Assembly (NCBI RefSeq): GCF_017298635.1
Contig: NZ_CP071182.1
Coordinates: forward strand, 3,696,001 to 3,760,000
Direction: 5' to 3'
DNA from: Paenalicyclobacillus mengziensis
Lineage (GTDB): Bacteria; Bacillota; Bacilli; Alicyclobacillales; Alicyclobacillaceae
Length of the DNA stretch: 64,000 nucleotides
Shown here: positions 34,690-44,120 of the stretch, piece by piece
Layout of the letters: every line of letters begins with the position of its first letter
Position numbering within the stretch: position 1 is the first letter of the stretch
Translations under genes and position numbers: made by a program
The notes under the pieces: model-generated
Seen by the model: the letters and a program-made list of their open reading frames with translations, nothing else
Databases searched by the model: none
What the model was told of the DNA's origin: nothing

Positions 34690-35049
34690 TGTGTTCCCTC
34701 ATTTCCGCACGTGTTGCGAAGGGTCGACCAAGGAGAATTACCATACAGGGCCAACCTCCTCTAGACCTTGAGTTTTTCGACGAAACAACTCGTAGGCGCC
34801 GTTAATCTCTCGCAACCGTGATGTTACTAGTGAAATTTCATGCTGGTGTTAAGTGAACATGGAAATTCTGTGGAGTTTATGGCGACCCTTTTGGTTTTGG
34901 GGGATGATAGAGGATAAAGTGGATTCGGTGTCCACATCAAGCGGGAGGCTGCCAGCACGGCAGCCTCTTACACGAATTGTTACGGTCTAGGTGCCCACTT
35001 CCTGCGCGGGGAGTTGTCAAACCGAGTCAATAACCGACCTACTGCCTCG
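34690..35049. other. Intergenic region with terminator-like hairpin
   Basis: 360 bases without a gene. GAGGCTGCC-AGCAC-GGCAGCCTC (34945-34967) is a strong hairpin about 80 bases past the cotJC stop and probably ends the cotJ transcript. The stretch 34690-34930 should carry the PBP promoter; an interrupted repeat AATTTCATG...CATGGAAATT lies near 34838-34872. Confidence 0.55.
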
Positions 35050-35619
35050 TTAAAACACCTTCTTTTCCTCTTGGTGTTCCTTTAACATCTCGACGGCTTC
35101 ACGGAACCGCGTAGCATGCACGATTTCACGTTCACGCAGGAATTTTAAGCTGTCGTGAATGTCAACATCATCAGTCATATTGATGAGGTGCTCATAAGTG
35201 GCGCGTGCTTTTTCCTCTGCAGCAATGTCCTCGTAAAGGTCCGCAATCGGGTCTCCTTTCGCCTGGATGTACGTCGCTGTCCACGGGTTGCCGGCAGCGT
35301 TGACATAGAACAGAGCCGGACCGTGATCGGCATAATGGGCTCCAAGCCCTGCGACTTGCAACTGTTCAGGAGTGGCATCTTTCGTCAACTTATAAACCAT
35401 TGTCGCAATCATCTCAAGATGCGCAAACTCTTCTGTGCCGATATCAGTCAAGAGTCCGATGACGCGGTCGGGAATTGTATAGCGCTGATTTAAATAACGA
35501 AGCGCAGCTGCCAACTCACCGTCTGCTCCACCGTATTGTTCAATCAGACATTTGGCCAACTTTGGGTCGCATTTGCTTACCTTCACCGGGTACTCAAGTT
35601 TCTTCTCATAAACCCACAT
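35050..35619 (-). CDS. cotJC: Spore coat protein CotJC (manganese-catalase-like)
   Basis: 189 residues. CotJC is a ferritin-like, manganese-catalase-related coat protein made under sigma-E. Metal-site helices are visible: EQYGGADGELAAALRYLNQR, GTEEFAHLEMIATM and EEKARATYEHL, with Glu and His ligands. Last of cotJABC; 57 bases after cotJB. It ends before a strong hairpin. Confidence 0.95.
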   Translation of the reverse strand: MWVYEKKLEYPVKVSKCDPKLAKCLIEQYGGADGELAAALRYLNQRYTIPDRVIGLLTDIGTEEFAHLEMIATMVYKLTKDATPEQLQVAGLGAHYADHGPALFYVNAAGNPWTATYIQAKGDPIADLYEDIAAEEKARATYEHLINMTDDVDIHDSLKFLREREIVHATRFREAVEMLKEHQEEKKVF

Positions 35620-35676
35620 CTACTTCACCCCCGGTCTCCATCACGTTCTGAGCGTCGCACGGAAGAACCAGCGCTC

Positions 35677-35943
35677 CTACACCTGCCACGGCCAAGGTGC
35701 ATTGACCCACGTCCAGCGGTGGCCGACTGGACTGTTCCCAAATTCCTTCAGAGGACCAAACTTCGCCTCAAATTGCTGAGATAGTACCTGCTTTCTTCTC
35801 TGAAACTGGTTGAACTGCGCAATTGCCTGCTGGTCATCAGGATGTGTGTCGAGGTATAGAGATAACTCAATACAGACAAAATCCATTGCCTGAAGTTCCT
35901 CAAGGTAGCGATAATATTCCTTCGGTACCTGCGGCCCGCTCAC
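35677..35943 (-). CDS. cotJB: Spore coat protein CotJB
   Basis: 88 residues from a GTG start overlapping the cotJA stop (GTGA). The family pattern is clear: YYRYLEELQAMDFVCIELSL, then YLDTHPDDQQAI and the C-terminal WTWVNAPWPWQV. It is a small mother-cell coat assembly protein encoded between cotJA and cotJC, as in bacilli. Confidence 0.94.
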   Translation of the reverse strand: MSGPQVPKEYYRYLEELQAMDFVCIELSLYLDTHPDDQQAIAQFNQFQRRKQVLSQQFEAKFGPLKEFGNSPVGHRWTWVNAPWPWQV

Positions 35944-36161
35944 TCGCGTGTGCCCCCCTTCGCTGCCTTGTCGTAGGGGCTAAACAAATCTGGCCATAGG
36001 GTTCCTCGTCGGAGCGCCTCGTGCGGCGCAAATTGTTTGAGGCCTTTCGCTTGAAAAGTGATGTATTGGTTAGGGGGGACAATGTAGTATTTTTGCCGTG
36101 GGGGACATGGGTCGAGCGGACTATGATAGGCATCAAAAGGGCGCCACTGCGGATCCATCAT
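35940..36161 (-). CDS. cotJA: Spore coat protein CotJA
   Basis: 73 residues, Pro- and Tyr-rich, with the family core YIVPPNQYITFQAKGLKQF and GTLWPDLFSPYD. First gene of cotJABC. GGAGG lies six bases before the ATG at 36159-36161. A sigma-E promoter is expected in 36162-36256, where GCATATCATT resembles a -10, but no confident -35 was found. Confidence 0.92.
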   Translation of the reverse strand: MMDPQWRPFDAYHSPLDPCPPRQKYYIVPPNQYITFQAKGLKQFAPHEALRRGTLWPDLFSPYDKAAKGGTRE

Positions 36162-36256
36162 TCATCGCCTCCAGTCGTACTCCGGAGTCCAGAAATCCTT
36201 GTCGAGTGAATGATATGCTTCAGACAGCATGACCCATGCCAAATCTGGATGGTGAA

Positions 36257-36778
36257 CTAGTGCAAAAGCAGCGCCACAAGAGCGCCAACAATCACGCCGC
36301 CAATGACTTCTGTTGGCTTGTGCCCGAGTTGTTCCTCGAAAACTGGCCAGTCGACTAACCACCAAGGAGACTTGACGACTTCGAGCGGTTTCATTCCCGA
36401 AACCATTCGCTGGTGATCCGCTCCGTTCTGGGACGTCTGCCCTCGAGTCTGCAAGTCGTGAAGGAGCCGGTTTAAGACAGCAGCCTGTCTACCCGTTTGC
36501 CAGCGAACGCCGGCAGCATCGTACATGACAATAATGGCGACAAAAATAGCAACAGCGAGGCGAGGGTCCTCGCCGCCGTATCTTAGCGCTAGCTCGAATA
36601 CAAGGGCCACTACGAGTGCGGTATGTGAACTTGGCATGCCGCCGGACTGACGCATGCGCTGCCAATCCACTCTACGCAGTTGTATCATGACCAAAATGGG
36701 TTTGAGCACCTGTGCGACAACCATCGCAATCAAGGGACTCACCCATATATAATCATCCGGATCAAATTTCATCCACAT
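36257..36778 (-). CDS. Divergent PAP2/YuiD-family membrane protein
   Basis: 173 residues with four to five hydrophobic segments. It matches the DUF212 family (acid phosphatase/vanadium haloperoxidase-related, B. subtilis YuiD): helix IAMVVAQVLKPILVMI, then the signature SGGMPSSHTALVVAL near residue 45-59, MYDAAGVRWQTGRQA near 84 and the C-terminal GHKPTEVIGG. The conserved SSH-type phosphatase motif suggests a phosphatase on a lipid or isoprenoid phosphate, not shown for the family. The ATG has GGGGTG seven bases upstream. It lies 15 bases after the MFS gene. Confidence 0.88.
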   Translation of the reverse strand: MWMKFDPDDYIWVSPLIAMVVAQVLKPILVMIQLRRVDWQRMRQSGGMPSSHTALVVALVFELALRYGGEDPRLAVAIFVAIIVMYDAAGVRWQTGRQAAVLNRLLHDLQTRGQTSQNGADHQRMVSGMKPLEVVKSPWWLVDWPVFEEQLGHKPTEVIGGVIVGALVALLLH

Positions 36779-36793
36779 CTGCTGTCACCCCGT

Positions 36794-38014
36794 TTACCCT
36801 TGTCCATCTGCACTCGTATGTTGACTCGTCGATGCGAATCCACGCTCGATTGGAACGAGGCCGTAAAAGGTCATCATTACGACCAGCACCAAGCCAGCGA
36901 AAAAGAACGGAGTGCTAGGTCGAAACTGTTCCCACAGCCACGAACCCACCAGCGGCCCAATCGCCATGCCAAGTCCTTCAAACGTCATAAACACACCCCA
37001 CATCACAGCACGCTGACGTGCGTTGATGCTCTTCGCCAGGACCGAGCTCCAAGACGGAAGAATAAAAGCGTAGCTGGCTCCCACCCCAATAATACCGAGG
37101 AACAGAAGCGGCAAGCTGTGTGCGCGAACCAAAAAAACCAGGAGGACCGCACACGCACCAAATCCGGTCATGAGAAATGGCTTGAATCCAAATCTGTCGA
37201 CAAGGCGTCCAATCGGCAACTGTAACAGGACTGTAGTTGCACCCCCAGATACCAATAAGGTGCTGTAGGTCTGACCGCTGACATTCAGAACGTACTGCGT
37301 GTACAGAACAAACACGGGCATGATAATTCCCATAATGAATGTCTGTACAAAGATACCAGGTAGCAGCAAGCGTACAGAATAAACCTGTGACACAATGTTG
37401 CGAAACCCTAATCGCTTCTTATGATGGTCTTCAGGACGATAGGGCTGCAAGGAGAGTGAACCTAGAAAAATTGCTCCCAACCAGATAACCAAGAGTGTGA
37501 TGAATCCACTCTGTACGTCCCGTCCCAGTGTGAAACTCATGGCTACTGTACCAGTGCCGACACCGAGGAGCCAACTCATCATCACGCCGCTCATCGCGGT
37601 CGCATTCGCTTCCGCAGGCAAATCACCTGTCACTCGTGAAACCACAGCCGGCCAGATGGCGGCCATTCCAATTCCAAGCAGCGCACTCCCGACGATAATC
37701 GACCAGTCAAAACGGAACTTGGCAATGAGGACGAGTCCTATCCAGCCGATGCAAAGTGCGGAAACGGCAACCTTGCGCTGCCCGAAACGGTCGGTCAGCC
37801 ATCCCGACGGACCTCTAAGACTTGTATCCAAAGCGTAGTGTGCAGCCATCGCATAGCCTACCACACTTGGAGAAAATTGCAGCACACCACGGATATAAAT
37901 AGGTAGAATGAAGAACAAGAGAGACCCACGAACAAACTCGGTTAATCCCAAGGTCAGCAGTGCGGTCAACTTGGAGCGGGTAAAAATGGTCTTCATTCCA
38001 ACTTGTTGACTCAC
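36794..38014 (-). CDS. MFS transporter, 12-helix type
   Basis: 406 residues with about twelve hydrophobic helices. Motif A appears as GWLTDRFGQRKVAVS near residue 71-85 and its repeat GRLVDRFGFKPFLMTG near 260. GTG start with GAGGAGGG five to six bases upstream. It is between the tRNA/rRNA methylase-like gene (21 bases upstream) and the YuiD-like gene (15 bases downstream), so the three probably form one operon. Substrate unknown; the layout resembles drug or sugar efflux carriers of bacilli. Confidence 0.88.
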   Translation of the reverse strand: MSQQVGMKTIFTRSKLTALLTLGLTEFVRGSLLFFILPIYIRGVLQFSPSVVGYAMAAHYALDTSLRGPSGWLTDRFGQRKVAVSALCIGWIGLVLIAKFRFDWSIIVGSALLGIGMAAIWPAVVSRVTGDLPAEANATAMSGVMMSWLLGVGTGTVAMSFTLGRDVQSGFITLLVIWLGAIFLGSLSLQPYRPEDHHKKRLGFRNIVSQVYSVRLLLPGIFVQTFIMGIIMPVFVLYTQYVLNVSGQTYSTLLVSGGATTVLLQLPIGRLVDRFGFKPFLMTGFGACAVLLVFLVRAHSLPLLFLGIIGVGASYAFILPSWSSVLAKSINARQRAVMWGVFMTFEGLGMAIGPLVGSWLWEQFRPSTPFFFAGLVLVVMMTFYGLVPIERGFASTSQHTSADGQG

Positions 38015-38035
38015 GCGTTCCCTCCTCTAACCGAA

Positions 38036-38824
38036 TTACGGTGAAATTGACTGCCGTTGCCGATACGACTCATACAGAACAATGCTTCCCGCAACTGCAG
38101 CGTTCAAGCTTTCGGTCCTGGCAGTCATCGGGATGTACGCCTCGACAGACGCCAACGCTCTCGCCGCATCAGAAACTCCGGATGCCTCGCTCCCAATCAC
38201 GACTAAAGTCGGATGAGTAAAAGGAATCTCGTGACAAGGCGTACTTCCGTCAGCTTCTGTAATCACGACATTACCGTCCTGATGTTGCTTCATCCAGTCG
38301 CGGATGTAACTCGCCGTGTCAGTTCTGTGCACTGAAACGCGAAAAATGCCACCCATCGAAGCTCGTATCACCTTGGGAGCAAAGGCATCCGCTGTCGATT
38401 CCGAACAACAAACCTCCGGTACACCAAACGCGTCTGCCGTACGAAGCAAGGTACCAACGTTTCCAGGGTCCTGAACCCCGTCAAGAACTAACGTATACGC
38501 AGGGTATCGTGGCGGTGATGGGGGTATAGCAACGACAGCCATCACACCTTGCGAAGTCACCGTATCCGAGAGTGTTGCAAAGGCGTGTGGCGAAAGCTCA
38601 TGGACCGCGACGCTGCGCGCTTGTGCAAGTTGACGCAACCGCCCGTAATCGTCATTTGCCGCAACATCGAACAGCAGTGCCTCAACGTGCCTGTCCGACT
38701 GCAGGGCTTCTACAGCCAGACGGGCCCCTTCAGCCAAATAGGCTGGATGACTTGTACGTCCTTTGTTCGTTTTTAACGCAGCCCAAGCTTGTACTTTAGG
38801 GTTCTTTGGCGACTCAATGTACAT
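38036..38824 (-). CDS. TrmH/SpoU-family RNA 2'-O-methyltransferase
   Basis: 262 residues from the ATG at 38822-38824 (AGGTG six bases upstream); a GTG three codons earlier is weaker. N-terminal substrate-binding domain (about 1-105), then the knotted SPOUT domain with all three motifs: LVLDGVQDPGNVGTLLRTAD near 112-131, VVIGSEASGVSDAA near 209 and TESLNAAVAGSIVLYE near 238. It methylates ribose in tRNA or rRNA; the target is not evident. In bacilli a similar gene (ysgA) lies near the infC/rplT or pheS region, as here. Confidence 0.92.
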   Translation of the reverse strand: MYIESPKNPKVQAWAALKTNKGRTSHPAYLAEGARLAVEALQSDRHVEALLFDVAANDDYGRLRQLAQARSVAVHELSPHAFATLSDTVTSQGVMAVVAIPPSPPRYPAYTLVLDGVQDPGNVGTLLRTADAFGVPEVCCSESTADAFAPKVIRASMGGIFRVSVHRTDTASYIRDWMKQHQDGNVVITEADGSTPCHEIPFTHPTLVVIGSEASGVSDAARALASVEAYIPMTARTESLNAAVAGSIVLYESYRQRQSISP

Positions 38825-39028
38825 CCCATTCACCTACCGAATACGATGCATGCACCCTCAATCCCCGCATGCATTGGTTGTCCACGGCATAACAGGGCCT
38901 CCGGTGAGCAGGCGCAGACTTTCATACTTGTGTGCCAGAGTCATGCACACCGAGAGCCATGCTAGCCACGGAAGACAACAGCTTTATGTAATTAAGACCC
39001 GCCCGCAAAAAATCTCGGTTGTAATAAA

Positions 39029-39051
39029 GTCCCGGCCAAACAGACCGGGAC
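39029..39051 (-). terminator. Terminator of infC-rpmI-rplT
   Basis: GTCCCGG / CCGGGAC stem with 9-base loop (39029-39051), followed on the minus strand by TTTATTAC, 19 bases past the rplT stop. Confidence 0.8.
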
Positions 39052-39069
39052 GACAGTTATTGTCCTGCC

Positions 39070-39429
39070 TTAAGCTTGGAGTTTTTCCTTCGCAACATTA
39101 GCCAATTGAGAAAATGCCTGGCTGTCAGCGACAGCGAGATCGGCCAACATCTTACGATTCACTTCCACACCCGCCAACTTCAAGCCGTGCATCATGCGGG
39201 AATAGGAAAGACCGTTAATACGGGCAGCGGCGTTAATACGTTGAATCCAGAGACGGCGGAAGTTTCGCTTTGTTTGACGCCTGTCCCGGTATGCGTACAT
39301 GAGAGATTTCATAACCTGCTGCTTTGCGGTGCGGAATAAACGATGCTTCGAACCCCGATATCCTCGGGCGAGTTTCAAAATCTTCTTATGACGACGGCGG
39401 GTAACCATGCCGCTTTTTACTCTTGCCAT
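39070..39429 (-). CDS. rplT: 50S ribosomal protein L20
   Basis: 119 residues, normal length. The family sequence is evident: [35 protein letters not shown] and [15 protein letters not shown]20 is an early assembly protein of the large subunit and in bacilli represses its own operon by binding the leader RNA. Last gene of infC-rpmI-rplT, 85 bases after rpmI. Confidence 0.98.
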   Translation of the reverse strand: MARVKSGMVTRRRHKKILKLARGYRGSKHRLFRTAKQQVMKSLMYAYRDRRQTKRNFRRLWIQRINAAARINGLSYSRMMHGLKLAGVEVNRKMLADLAVADSQAFSQLANVAKEKLQA

Positions 39430-39514
39430 TCTTGGTACTCCTCTCTAGCCATCGTGATGTGAACATTGTCAAGTTACAACGCGGTTCGCAGCGTGTAATC
39501 TTGGTTCCAGCGTC

Positions 39515-39715
39515 TTACTTCAGGTACGAAACCATTTGTTTAATGCGCTTGATGTCGCTGCTTGAAACGAGCGTAGTACCGCGTAGTGCAAGCTTACGGC
39601 TCGGTGCTTTCTTTACTGCCTTGTGATAGGCAAATGCATGAGCGCGCTTCAGCTTGCCAGAGGCAGTTCTCTTCACGCGCTTGGAAAGGCCACTGTGAGT
39701 CTTCATCTTACCCAT
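39515..39715 (-). CDS. rpmI: 50S ribosomal protein L35
   Basis: 66 residues, normal length, highly basic: MGKMKTHSGLSKRVKRTASG and SDIKRIKQMVSYL. Middle gene of the infC-rpmI-rplT operon, 48 bases after infC. Confidence 0.98.
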   Translation of the reverse strand: MGKMKTHSGLSKRVKRTASGKLKRAHAFAYHKAVKKAPSRKLALRGTTLVSSSDIKRIKQMVSYLK

Positions 39716-39763
39716 TCTTGCTGTCCTCCATTTCGTGCTTCTGACACAATTTTCACGATGCCA

Positions 39764-40285
39764 TTAGGATGATGCCTGTTTAGGCGCCAGAATCATAATC
39801 ATGTGACGGCCTTCAAGTCTCGGCATCCGTTCTACGATGACGTTATCTCCGGCAGCCTGAGCCATCTTCGTCAGCAGTTGCTGACCAATCGTGGGATGGG
39901 TAATTTCACGTCCGCGGAAACGGACCGTAACCTTGACCTTGTCCCCTTCAGCCAGAAACTTGATGACGTTCTTCAGTTTCACCTGGAAGTCATGGTCTTC
40001 AATGTTCGGCGTCATGCGGACTTCTTTGAGTTCGATGATGCGCTGGTTCTTCTTGGCTTCCTTTTCCTTCTTGCTTTGCTCGTACTTGAACTTCCCATAG
40101 TCCATCACACGGCACACGGGCGGTTTTGAGTTTGGAGCAACGTTCACCAGGTCAAGGTTTTTCTCTTCCGCAACACGACGGGCATCCCGAAGATTCATAA
40201 TCCCGAGTTGCGAGCCATCCTCATCAATCACGCGCACTTCTCGCGCCCTGATTCCGTCGTTGACTTGAAAAGACTCTTTGCTAAT
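39764..40285 (-). CDS. infC: Translation initiation factor IF-3, ATT start
   Basis: 173 residues when started at the ATT codon 40283-40285, giving MSKESFQVNDGIRAREVRVI, the usual IF-3 N-terminus; GGAGGTGA lies six bases upstream. A GTG at 40237 would lose 16 conserved residues. The N-domain (to about residue 85) and C-domain (from about 95, with KVKVTVRFRGREITHP) follow. IF-3 keeps the 30S subunit free and checks initiation codons; rare start codons in infC allow self-control because IF-3 discriminates against them. First gene of the operon. Confidence 0.96.
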   Translation of the reverse strand: MSKESFQVNDGIRAREVRVIDEDGSQLGIMNLRDARRVAEEKNLDLVNVAPNSKPPVCRVMDYGKFKYEQSKKEKEAKKNQRIIELKEVRMTPNIEDHDFQVKLKNVIKFLAEGDKVKVTVRFRGREITHPTIGQQLLTKMAQAAGDNVIVERMPRLEGRHMIMILAPKQASS

Positions 40286-40330
40286 ATCCTGTCACCTCCA
40301 GTGAAAGTCGGATGTGTTCCCGCATCCATC

Positions 40331-40440
40331 AAAAAAGCGCGGACTGTTGTCCGCGCCTCTATCACGTCTTATACACAAGGTGGCGACAATAATGACTCCA
40401 CCATTGGGACGTCAAGATAGACAAACCCGTCAGCGTCAGT
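40331..40440 (-). promoter_or_regulatory. L20-type leader with transcription attenuator upstream of infC
   Basis: On the minus strand the hairpin GCGCGGAC-AACA-GTCCGCGC (40337-40356) is followed by TTTTTT, a complete intrinsic terminator only 45 bases before the infC start and inside its leader. In B. subtilis the same operon is controlled by L20 binding the leader and promoting termination. The upstream boundary (about 40440) is a guess. The remaining bases to the thrS stop (40441-40613) show no gene and should hold the promoter. Confidence 0.75.
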
Positions 40441-40613
40441 CTGAGCCGAGCAGGTGAGAAGCGGGACGCTTCTACTTCAATCAGTTTCGATAAGAATTCG
40501 TACTCATTTTACATGGAATTCGCGCAGTCGTCAACGTACGCGCCAGTTTCACACTGGGCGAAGCTGATTTTTCGCAGTGTAAACCCTTCGTCAGCACGGC
40601 GCACTGGCACGGC

Positions 40614-42557
40614 TTAGGCCTCAACAAGCGGCAACTTGTTGACTACGTTCTCCCGAAGCAAGCTCTCAAACGCTTCTGTCGACATTTGCCCAAGGTCGCC
40701 TTGACCGTACTTGCGGACGCTCACACCATGGGTGCTGCGCTCTTTCTCGCCGACAACGAGCGTAAACGGAATCTTTTGCACCTGTGCTTCGCGAATCTTG
40801 TAGCCAATCTTCTCAGGACGAACATCTGCTTCTGCCCTGAATCCGGCTTCGAGCAACTGTTCAACGACCTCCTTTGCATAGGGCGCAAACTCATCCGCTA
40901 CGCTCGCGACACGAACCTGGATAGGAGCGAGCCATGTCGGGAAGGCGCCTTTGTACTCCTCAATCAAGAAAGCGACAAAGCGTTCCATGGTGCTTACGAC
41001 ACCTCGGTGAATCACCACAGGTCGGTGCGGTTTGCCGTCTTCACCGATGTATTCGAGGTCAAACTGATTCGGCATGTGAAAGTCGAGCTGTACGGTTGAC
41101 AGCGTCTCGTCCTTACCGAGTGCCGTACGTACCTGTACGTCGAGCTTTGGTCCGTAGAAGGCTGCCTCACCTGTTGCCACCACGTAGTCAAGTCCCATTT
41201 GGTGCATGGCGTCTTCGAGCATGGTCTGTGCCTTTTCCCACATCTCGTCATTGTCAACGTATTTTGCCTTGTCAAGAGGGTCCCGGAAGGACAGGCGATG
41301 GTAGTAGTCCTTGATGCCAAAGTCCTTGTACACCCGTTCAATCAGACGTACGACCTTTGAGAACTCTTCCTGGATCTGATCCGGTCGGATAAACAGATGT
41401 GCATCATTCAGAGTCATGGCTCTAACACGTTGCAGTCCCGCCAAGGCACCTGACATTTCATTCCGATGCATCATGCCGAGTTCTGCAATCCGCAGCGGCA
41501 GGTCTCGGTAACTACGCATCTCCGACTTGTAGACCATAAAGTGATGCGGACAATTCATCGGGCGCAAAACCAACTCTTCGTTATCCATTTGCATTGGCGG
41601 GAACATGTCCTCATGATAGTGTTGCCAGTGCCCGGAGGTTTTGTACAACTCCACATTCGCCAAAACGGGTGTGTACACATGGTTGTATCCGAGCCGTTCC
41701 TCGAGGTCCACGATGTAACGCTCGACGATCCGCCGGATGGTTGCACCTTTCGGAAGCCACAAAGGTAACCCTTGGCCCACTTCTTTCGACAGCATAAACA
41801 GGCCAAGTTCTTTGCCAAGACGGCGATGATCTCGCTGTTTCGCTTCTTCAAGGAGGCGCAGATGCTCGTCAAGCTCCGACTTCTTGGCAAACGCCACAGC
41901 GTAGATGCGTGTCAACTGCTCACGATTCGAATCTCCTCGCCAATAAGCGCCAGCAAGGGACATCAGTTTAAAGACCTTTACGTGTCCTGTCGAAGGAACG
42001 TGCGGCCCGCGGCACAGGTCTACGAACTCACCTTGTTTGTAGATGGAGAGAACCTCAGATTCGGGGAGGTCCTGGATGATTTCAACCTTGAAGCGGTCTT
42101 CGCGGTCAGCAAACATCTTCAATGCCGCGTCGCGAGATATTTCTTCCCGTACAACCGGGTAGTCTGCCGCTATGATTTTTGCCATCTCCGCCTCGATCAC
42201 TGGCAGGTCTTCCGGGGTGAAAACGTGATCGGCGAAGTCGTAGTAGAATCCATCCTCAATCACCGGACCAATCGCAAACTTGGTACCGGGAAAGACGCGC
42301 GATACGGCCTGGGCCATGATGTGCGCAGCGGTATGGCGCATCGTATCTACCCCTTCTTTATCCTTCAAGGTGAGGATCTCCAGTTCCACCCCATCCTGCA
42401 CCTCACGCGACAAATCGACAACCTTACCATCGACTTTGGCTGCCACAGCCTCTTTGAAGAGACGCGGACTGATGTCTCGTGCAATGTCCGCATACGTTGT
42501 GCCAGTACCTACCTCGCGTTTTGAGCCATCTTTTAAACGTACTACACAGTCCGCCAT
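40614..42557 (-). CDS. thrS: Threonyl-tRNA synthetase
   Basis: 647 residues from the ATG at 42555-42557 (AAAGGAG upstream), the normal length. Order: TGS domain (1-60), second additional domain with [16 protein letters not shown] near 78, class II catalytic core (about 245-540) with motif 2 region [20 protein letters not shown] and the zinc-site Cys in [12 protein letters not shown], then the anticodon-binding domain (about 545-640). It charges tRNA-Thr. Expression is controlled by the T-box just upstream, and ytxC precedes it as in B. subtilis. Confidence 0.98.
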   Translation of the reverse strand: MADCVVRLKDGSKREVGTGTTYADIARDISPRLFKEAVAAKVDGKVVDLSREVQDGVELEILTLKDKEGVDTMRHTAAHIMAQAVSRVFPGTKFAIGPVIEDGFYYDFADHVFTPEDLPVIEAEMAKIIAADYPVVREEISRDAALKMFADREDRFKVEIIQDLPESEVLSIYKQGEFVDLCRGPHVPSTGHVKVFKLMSLAGAYWRGDSNREQLTRIYAVAFAKKSELDEHLRLLEEAKQRDHRRLGKELGLFMLSKEVGQGLPLWLPKGATIRRIVERYIVDLEERLGYNHVYTPVLANVELYKTSGHWQHYHEDMFPPMQMDNEELVLRPMNCPHHFMVYKSEMRSYRDLPLRIAELGMMHRNEMSGALAGLQRVRAMTLNDAHLFIRPDQIQEEFSKVVRLIERVYKDFGIKDYYHRLSFRDPLDKAKYVDNDEMWEKAQTMLEDAMHQMGLDYVVATGEAAFYGPKLDVQVRTALGKDETLSTVQLDFHMPNQFDLEYIGEDGKPHRPVVIHRGVVSTMERFVAFLIEEYKGAFPTWLAPIQVRVASVADEFAPYAKEVVEQLLEAGFRAEADVRPEKIGYKIREAQVQKIPFTLVVGEKERSTHGVSVRKYGQGDLGQMSTEAFESLLRENVVNKLPLVEA

Positions 42558-42689
42558 TACTCTCTCTCCTTTGCTACGATTTTTGGTTCGTTGCTGTTGT
42601 TTCGCAACATTCACACTCACTGGCAGCCGGGACCTAGAACCTCTGAACCAGAACTCACAGCATCCCCTGCGTTGAATGCTGCTGCACAA

Positions 42690-42945
42690 ACAAAAAACGC
42701 CCTCGTCCCTGTCGTTCAGGGACGAGAACGTTGTTCCCGTGGTTCCACCCAGTTTCGGTATGCGATGAGTCTCCATTCAATCCTTGCACTCAGTCCGCAC
42801 ACCCTCTGACGCGTATAACGTACGCCCCGGTTGTCGTTTTTGCAACAGGCATCCTCGACAACAGCTTGGAAAGTGGTGTCCGTTGAAGTTAAGTGGCGAG
42901 CGCTCACAGCCGTTGGCGCTCACTCTCTGGTCACTGATTGCTTCG
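42690..42945 (-). promoter_or_regulatory. T-box riboswitch of thrS, threonine specifier ACC
   Basis: The leader contains the T-box core GGGTGGAACCACG (42738-42750) followed by the terminator CTCGTCCCTG / CAGGGACGAG (42702-42726) and a TTTTTT run at 42692-42697, all on the minus strand. The probable specifier is ACC at 42875-42877 within GACACCACTT, matching tRNA-Thr(GGU). The TGGA of the core would pair with a tRNA ending in UCCA, implying discriminator U73. Uncharged tRNA-Thr stabilises the antiterminator. The 5' end near 42945 is approximate. Confidence 0.92.
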
Positions 42946-43021
42946 GCGCGTCTTTCCGCATTGCAAGTGCATCATGAATTTTGTTTCACTATAGTCGCGC
43001 ATAATCGAAAAGTCAAGTCGT

Positions 43022-44044
43022 TTAGTCATAGTTATCTGGCATCGCAAACAGATGGCCTCTGACGACTGTTGGCAGTTGGTCCCCGTTTTCAAGGAGTGCA
43101 CATGCCTCACAGTGGTTGCACCGGGCAGCTCTCTCCAAAAAGACACGTTCTACTGTCTCTGCGAAACTCGGCCAAGGTGCGTGGTGAGTGATGTCATGAA
43201 TCACAATTTTACACGGTGAACGAGTAATCAAGACACTCATCGCCAAGTCTTCGGCGTTGACTTCTCCGTCTTCAGATACCTGGTGAGCAGCCTCAGACAC
43301 GTCGTCATCAGTAATCAGAGCACCGGCTTCGTCACACAGCCACATCCTTTCATCCGTACAAAAAACATGAACAATCTGGCGTGTCGAAGGTTGGGATTCG
43401 AGCATATAACGCAACAGAGACACAAACTCTTCGTATTCTCTGTCCGTCAAAAACTGATTCACAAACTCCTCAGTACCAGTCTCCGTAGCGTTTAATACTT
43501 CTCGCGCTCGAAACCGCATCATCCCTGCGATGTCGAGGTGAGTGACAGAAGTACGGTACAATGCTTGAAGAGCTGCCATTTCCAGGTCTTCTTCCCAGTC
43601 TGACAGCGTACGCTCTGCAATTGATGCCTTACGGAGCGCATGGAGCGTGAGCAAGGCAACATACTCTCGCTCATCCTCGTTCAGGTAAGAATGCCGCATC
43701 AGCAGATGTGAATCGATATACGCGTAGAGCCAATCATTTACCAGGTAGCCAGCGACTGATTCTGCGACCTTCCGGAGGTAAGCTTCGTCAGTGTCGTCGA
43801 GCCGCAAGTGAAGCACCGTGTCTGTGGCGTGGTTCTCTTCCAAAAGCAAGCCCGCCTCTGTCAGCTTCCGCGCCAAGTCGGGAGCGGCGAGCTCGGATTC
43901 CAGTTTGATGATGCGCACGGTCATCCATCCTTCCGGGTCCTTCGCGTCATACTGACAGTATGGGACTGATATGGAAGCGGATATACCTTCGGGAAGGAAG
44001 CCTTGGAGCCGCTGATTCATCCGATGAATGACCACAGATAACAT
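43022..44044 (-). CDS. ytxC: YtxC-family sporulation-associated protein
   Basis: 340 residues from the ATG at 44042-44044; a GTG immediately before and an ATG 24 bases later are alternatives, and none has a strong ribosome site. It is rich in acidic residues and helices and has no signal or membrane segment. A YtxC-type core is seen (RTSVTHLDIAGMMRFRAREV, NQFLTDREYEEFVSLLRYM), and a C-terminal CNHCEACALL cysteine cluster is present. The ytxC-thrS order is the same as in bacilli, which supports the call. Its role in sporulation is not defined biochemically. Confidence 0.82.
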   Translation of the reverse strand: MLSVVIHRMNQRLQGFLPEGISASISVPYCQYDAKDPEGWMTVRIIKLESELAAPDLARKLTEAGLLLEENHATDTVLHLRLDDTDEAYLRKVAESVAGYLVNDWLYAYIDSHLLMRHSYLNEDEREYVALLTLHALRKASIAERTLSDWEEDLEMAALQALYRTSVTHLDIAGMMRFRAREVLNATETGTEEFVNQFLTDREYEEFVSLLRYMLESQPSTRQIVHVFCTDERMWLCDEAGALITDDDVSEAAHQVSEDGEVNAEDLAMSVLITRSPCKIVIHDITHHAPWPSFAETVERVFLERAARCNHCEACALLENGDQLPTVVRGHLFAMPDNYD

Positions 44045-44075
44045 CACTGGAGAATGCCTGCTCTGATGATAACGA

Positions 44076-44110
44076 AACCGCCGACGCACACACTATCTGC
44101 GTCGGCGGTT
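44076..44110 (-). terminator. Hairpin downstream of tRNA-Val
   Basis: Perfect 13-bp stem AACCGCCGACGCA / TGCGTCGGCGGTT with a 9-base loop, ten bases past the tRNA 3' end; TTCGTTATC follows on the minus strand. Confidence 0.75.
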
Positions 44111-44120
44111 AACCATGGTA

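Noticed and set aside
36162-36365. Minus-strand frame between the YuiD-like gene and cotJA
   Set aside because: Most of it overlaps the YuiD-like gene in another frame and the free 90 bases lack a start with a ribosome site.
42716-42907. Minus-strand frame upstream of thrS
   Set aside because: The sequence is fully explained by the T-box leader.
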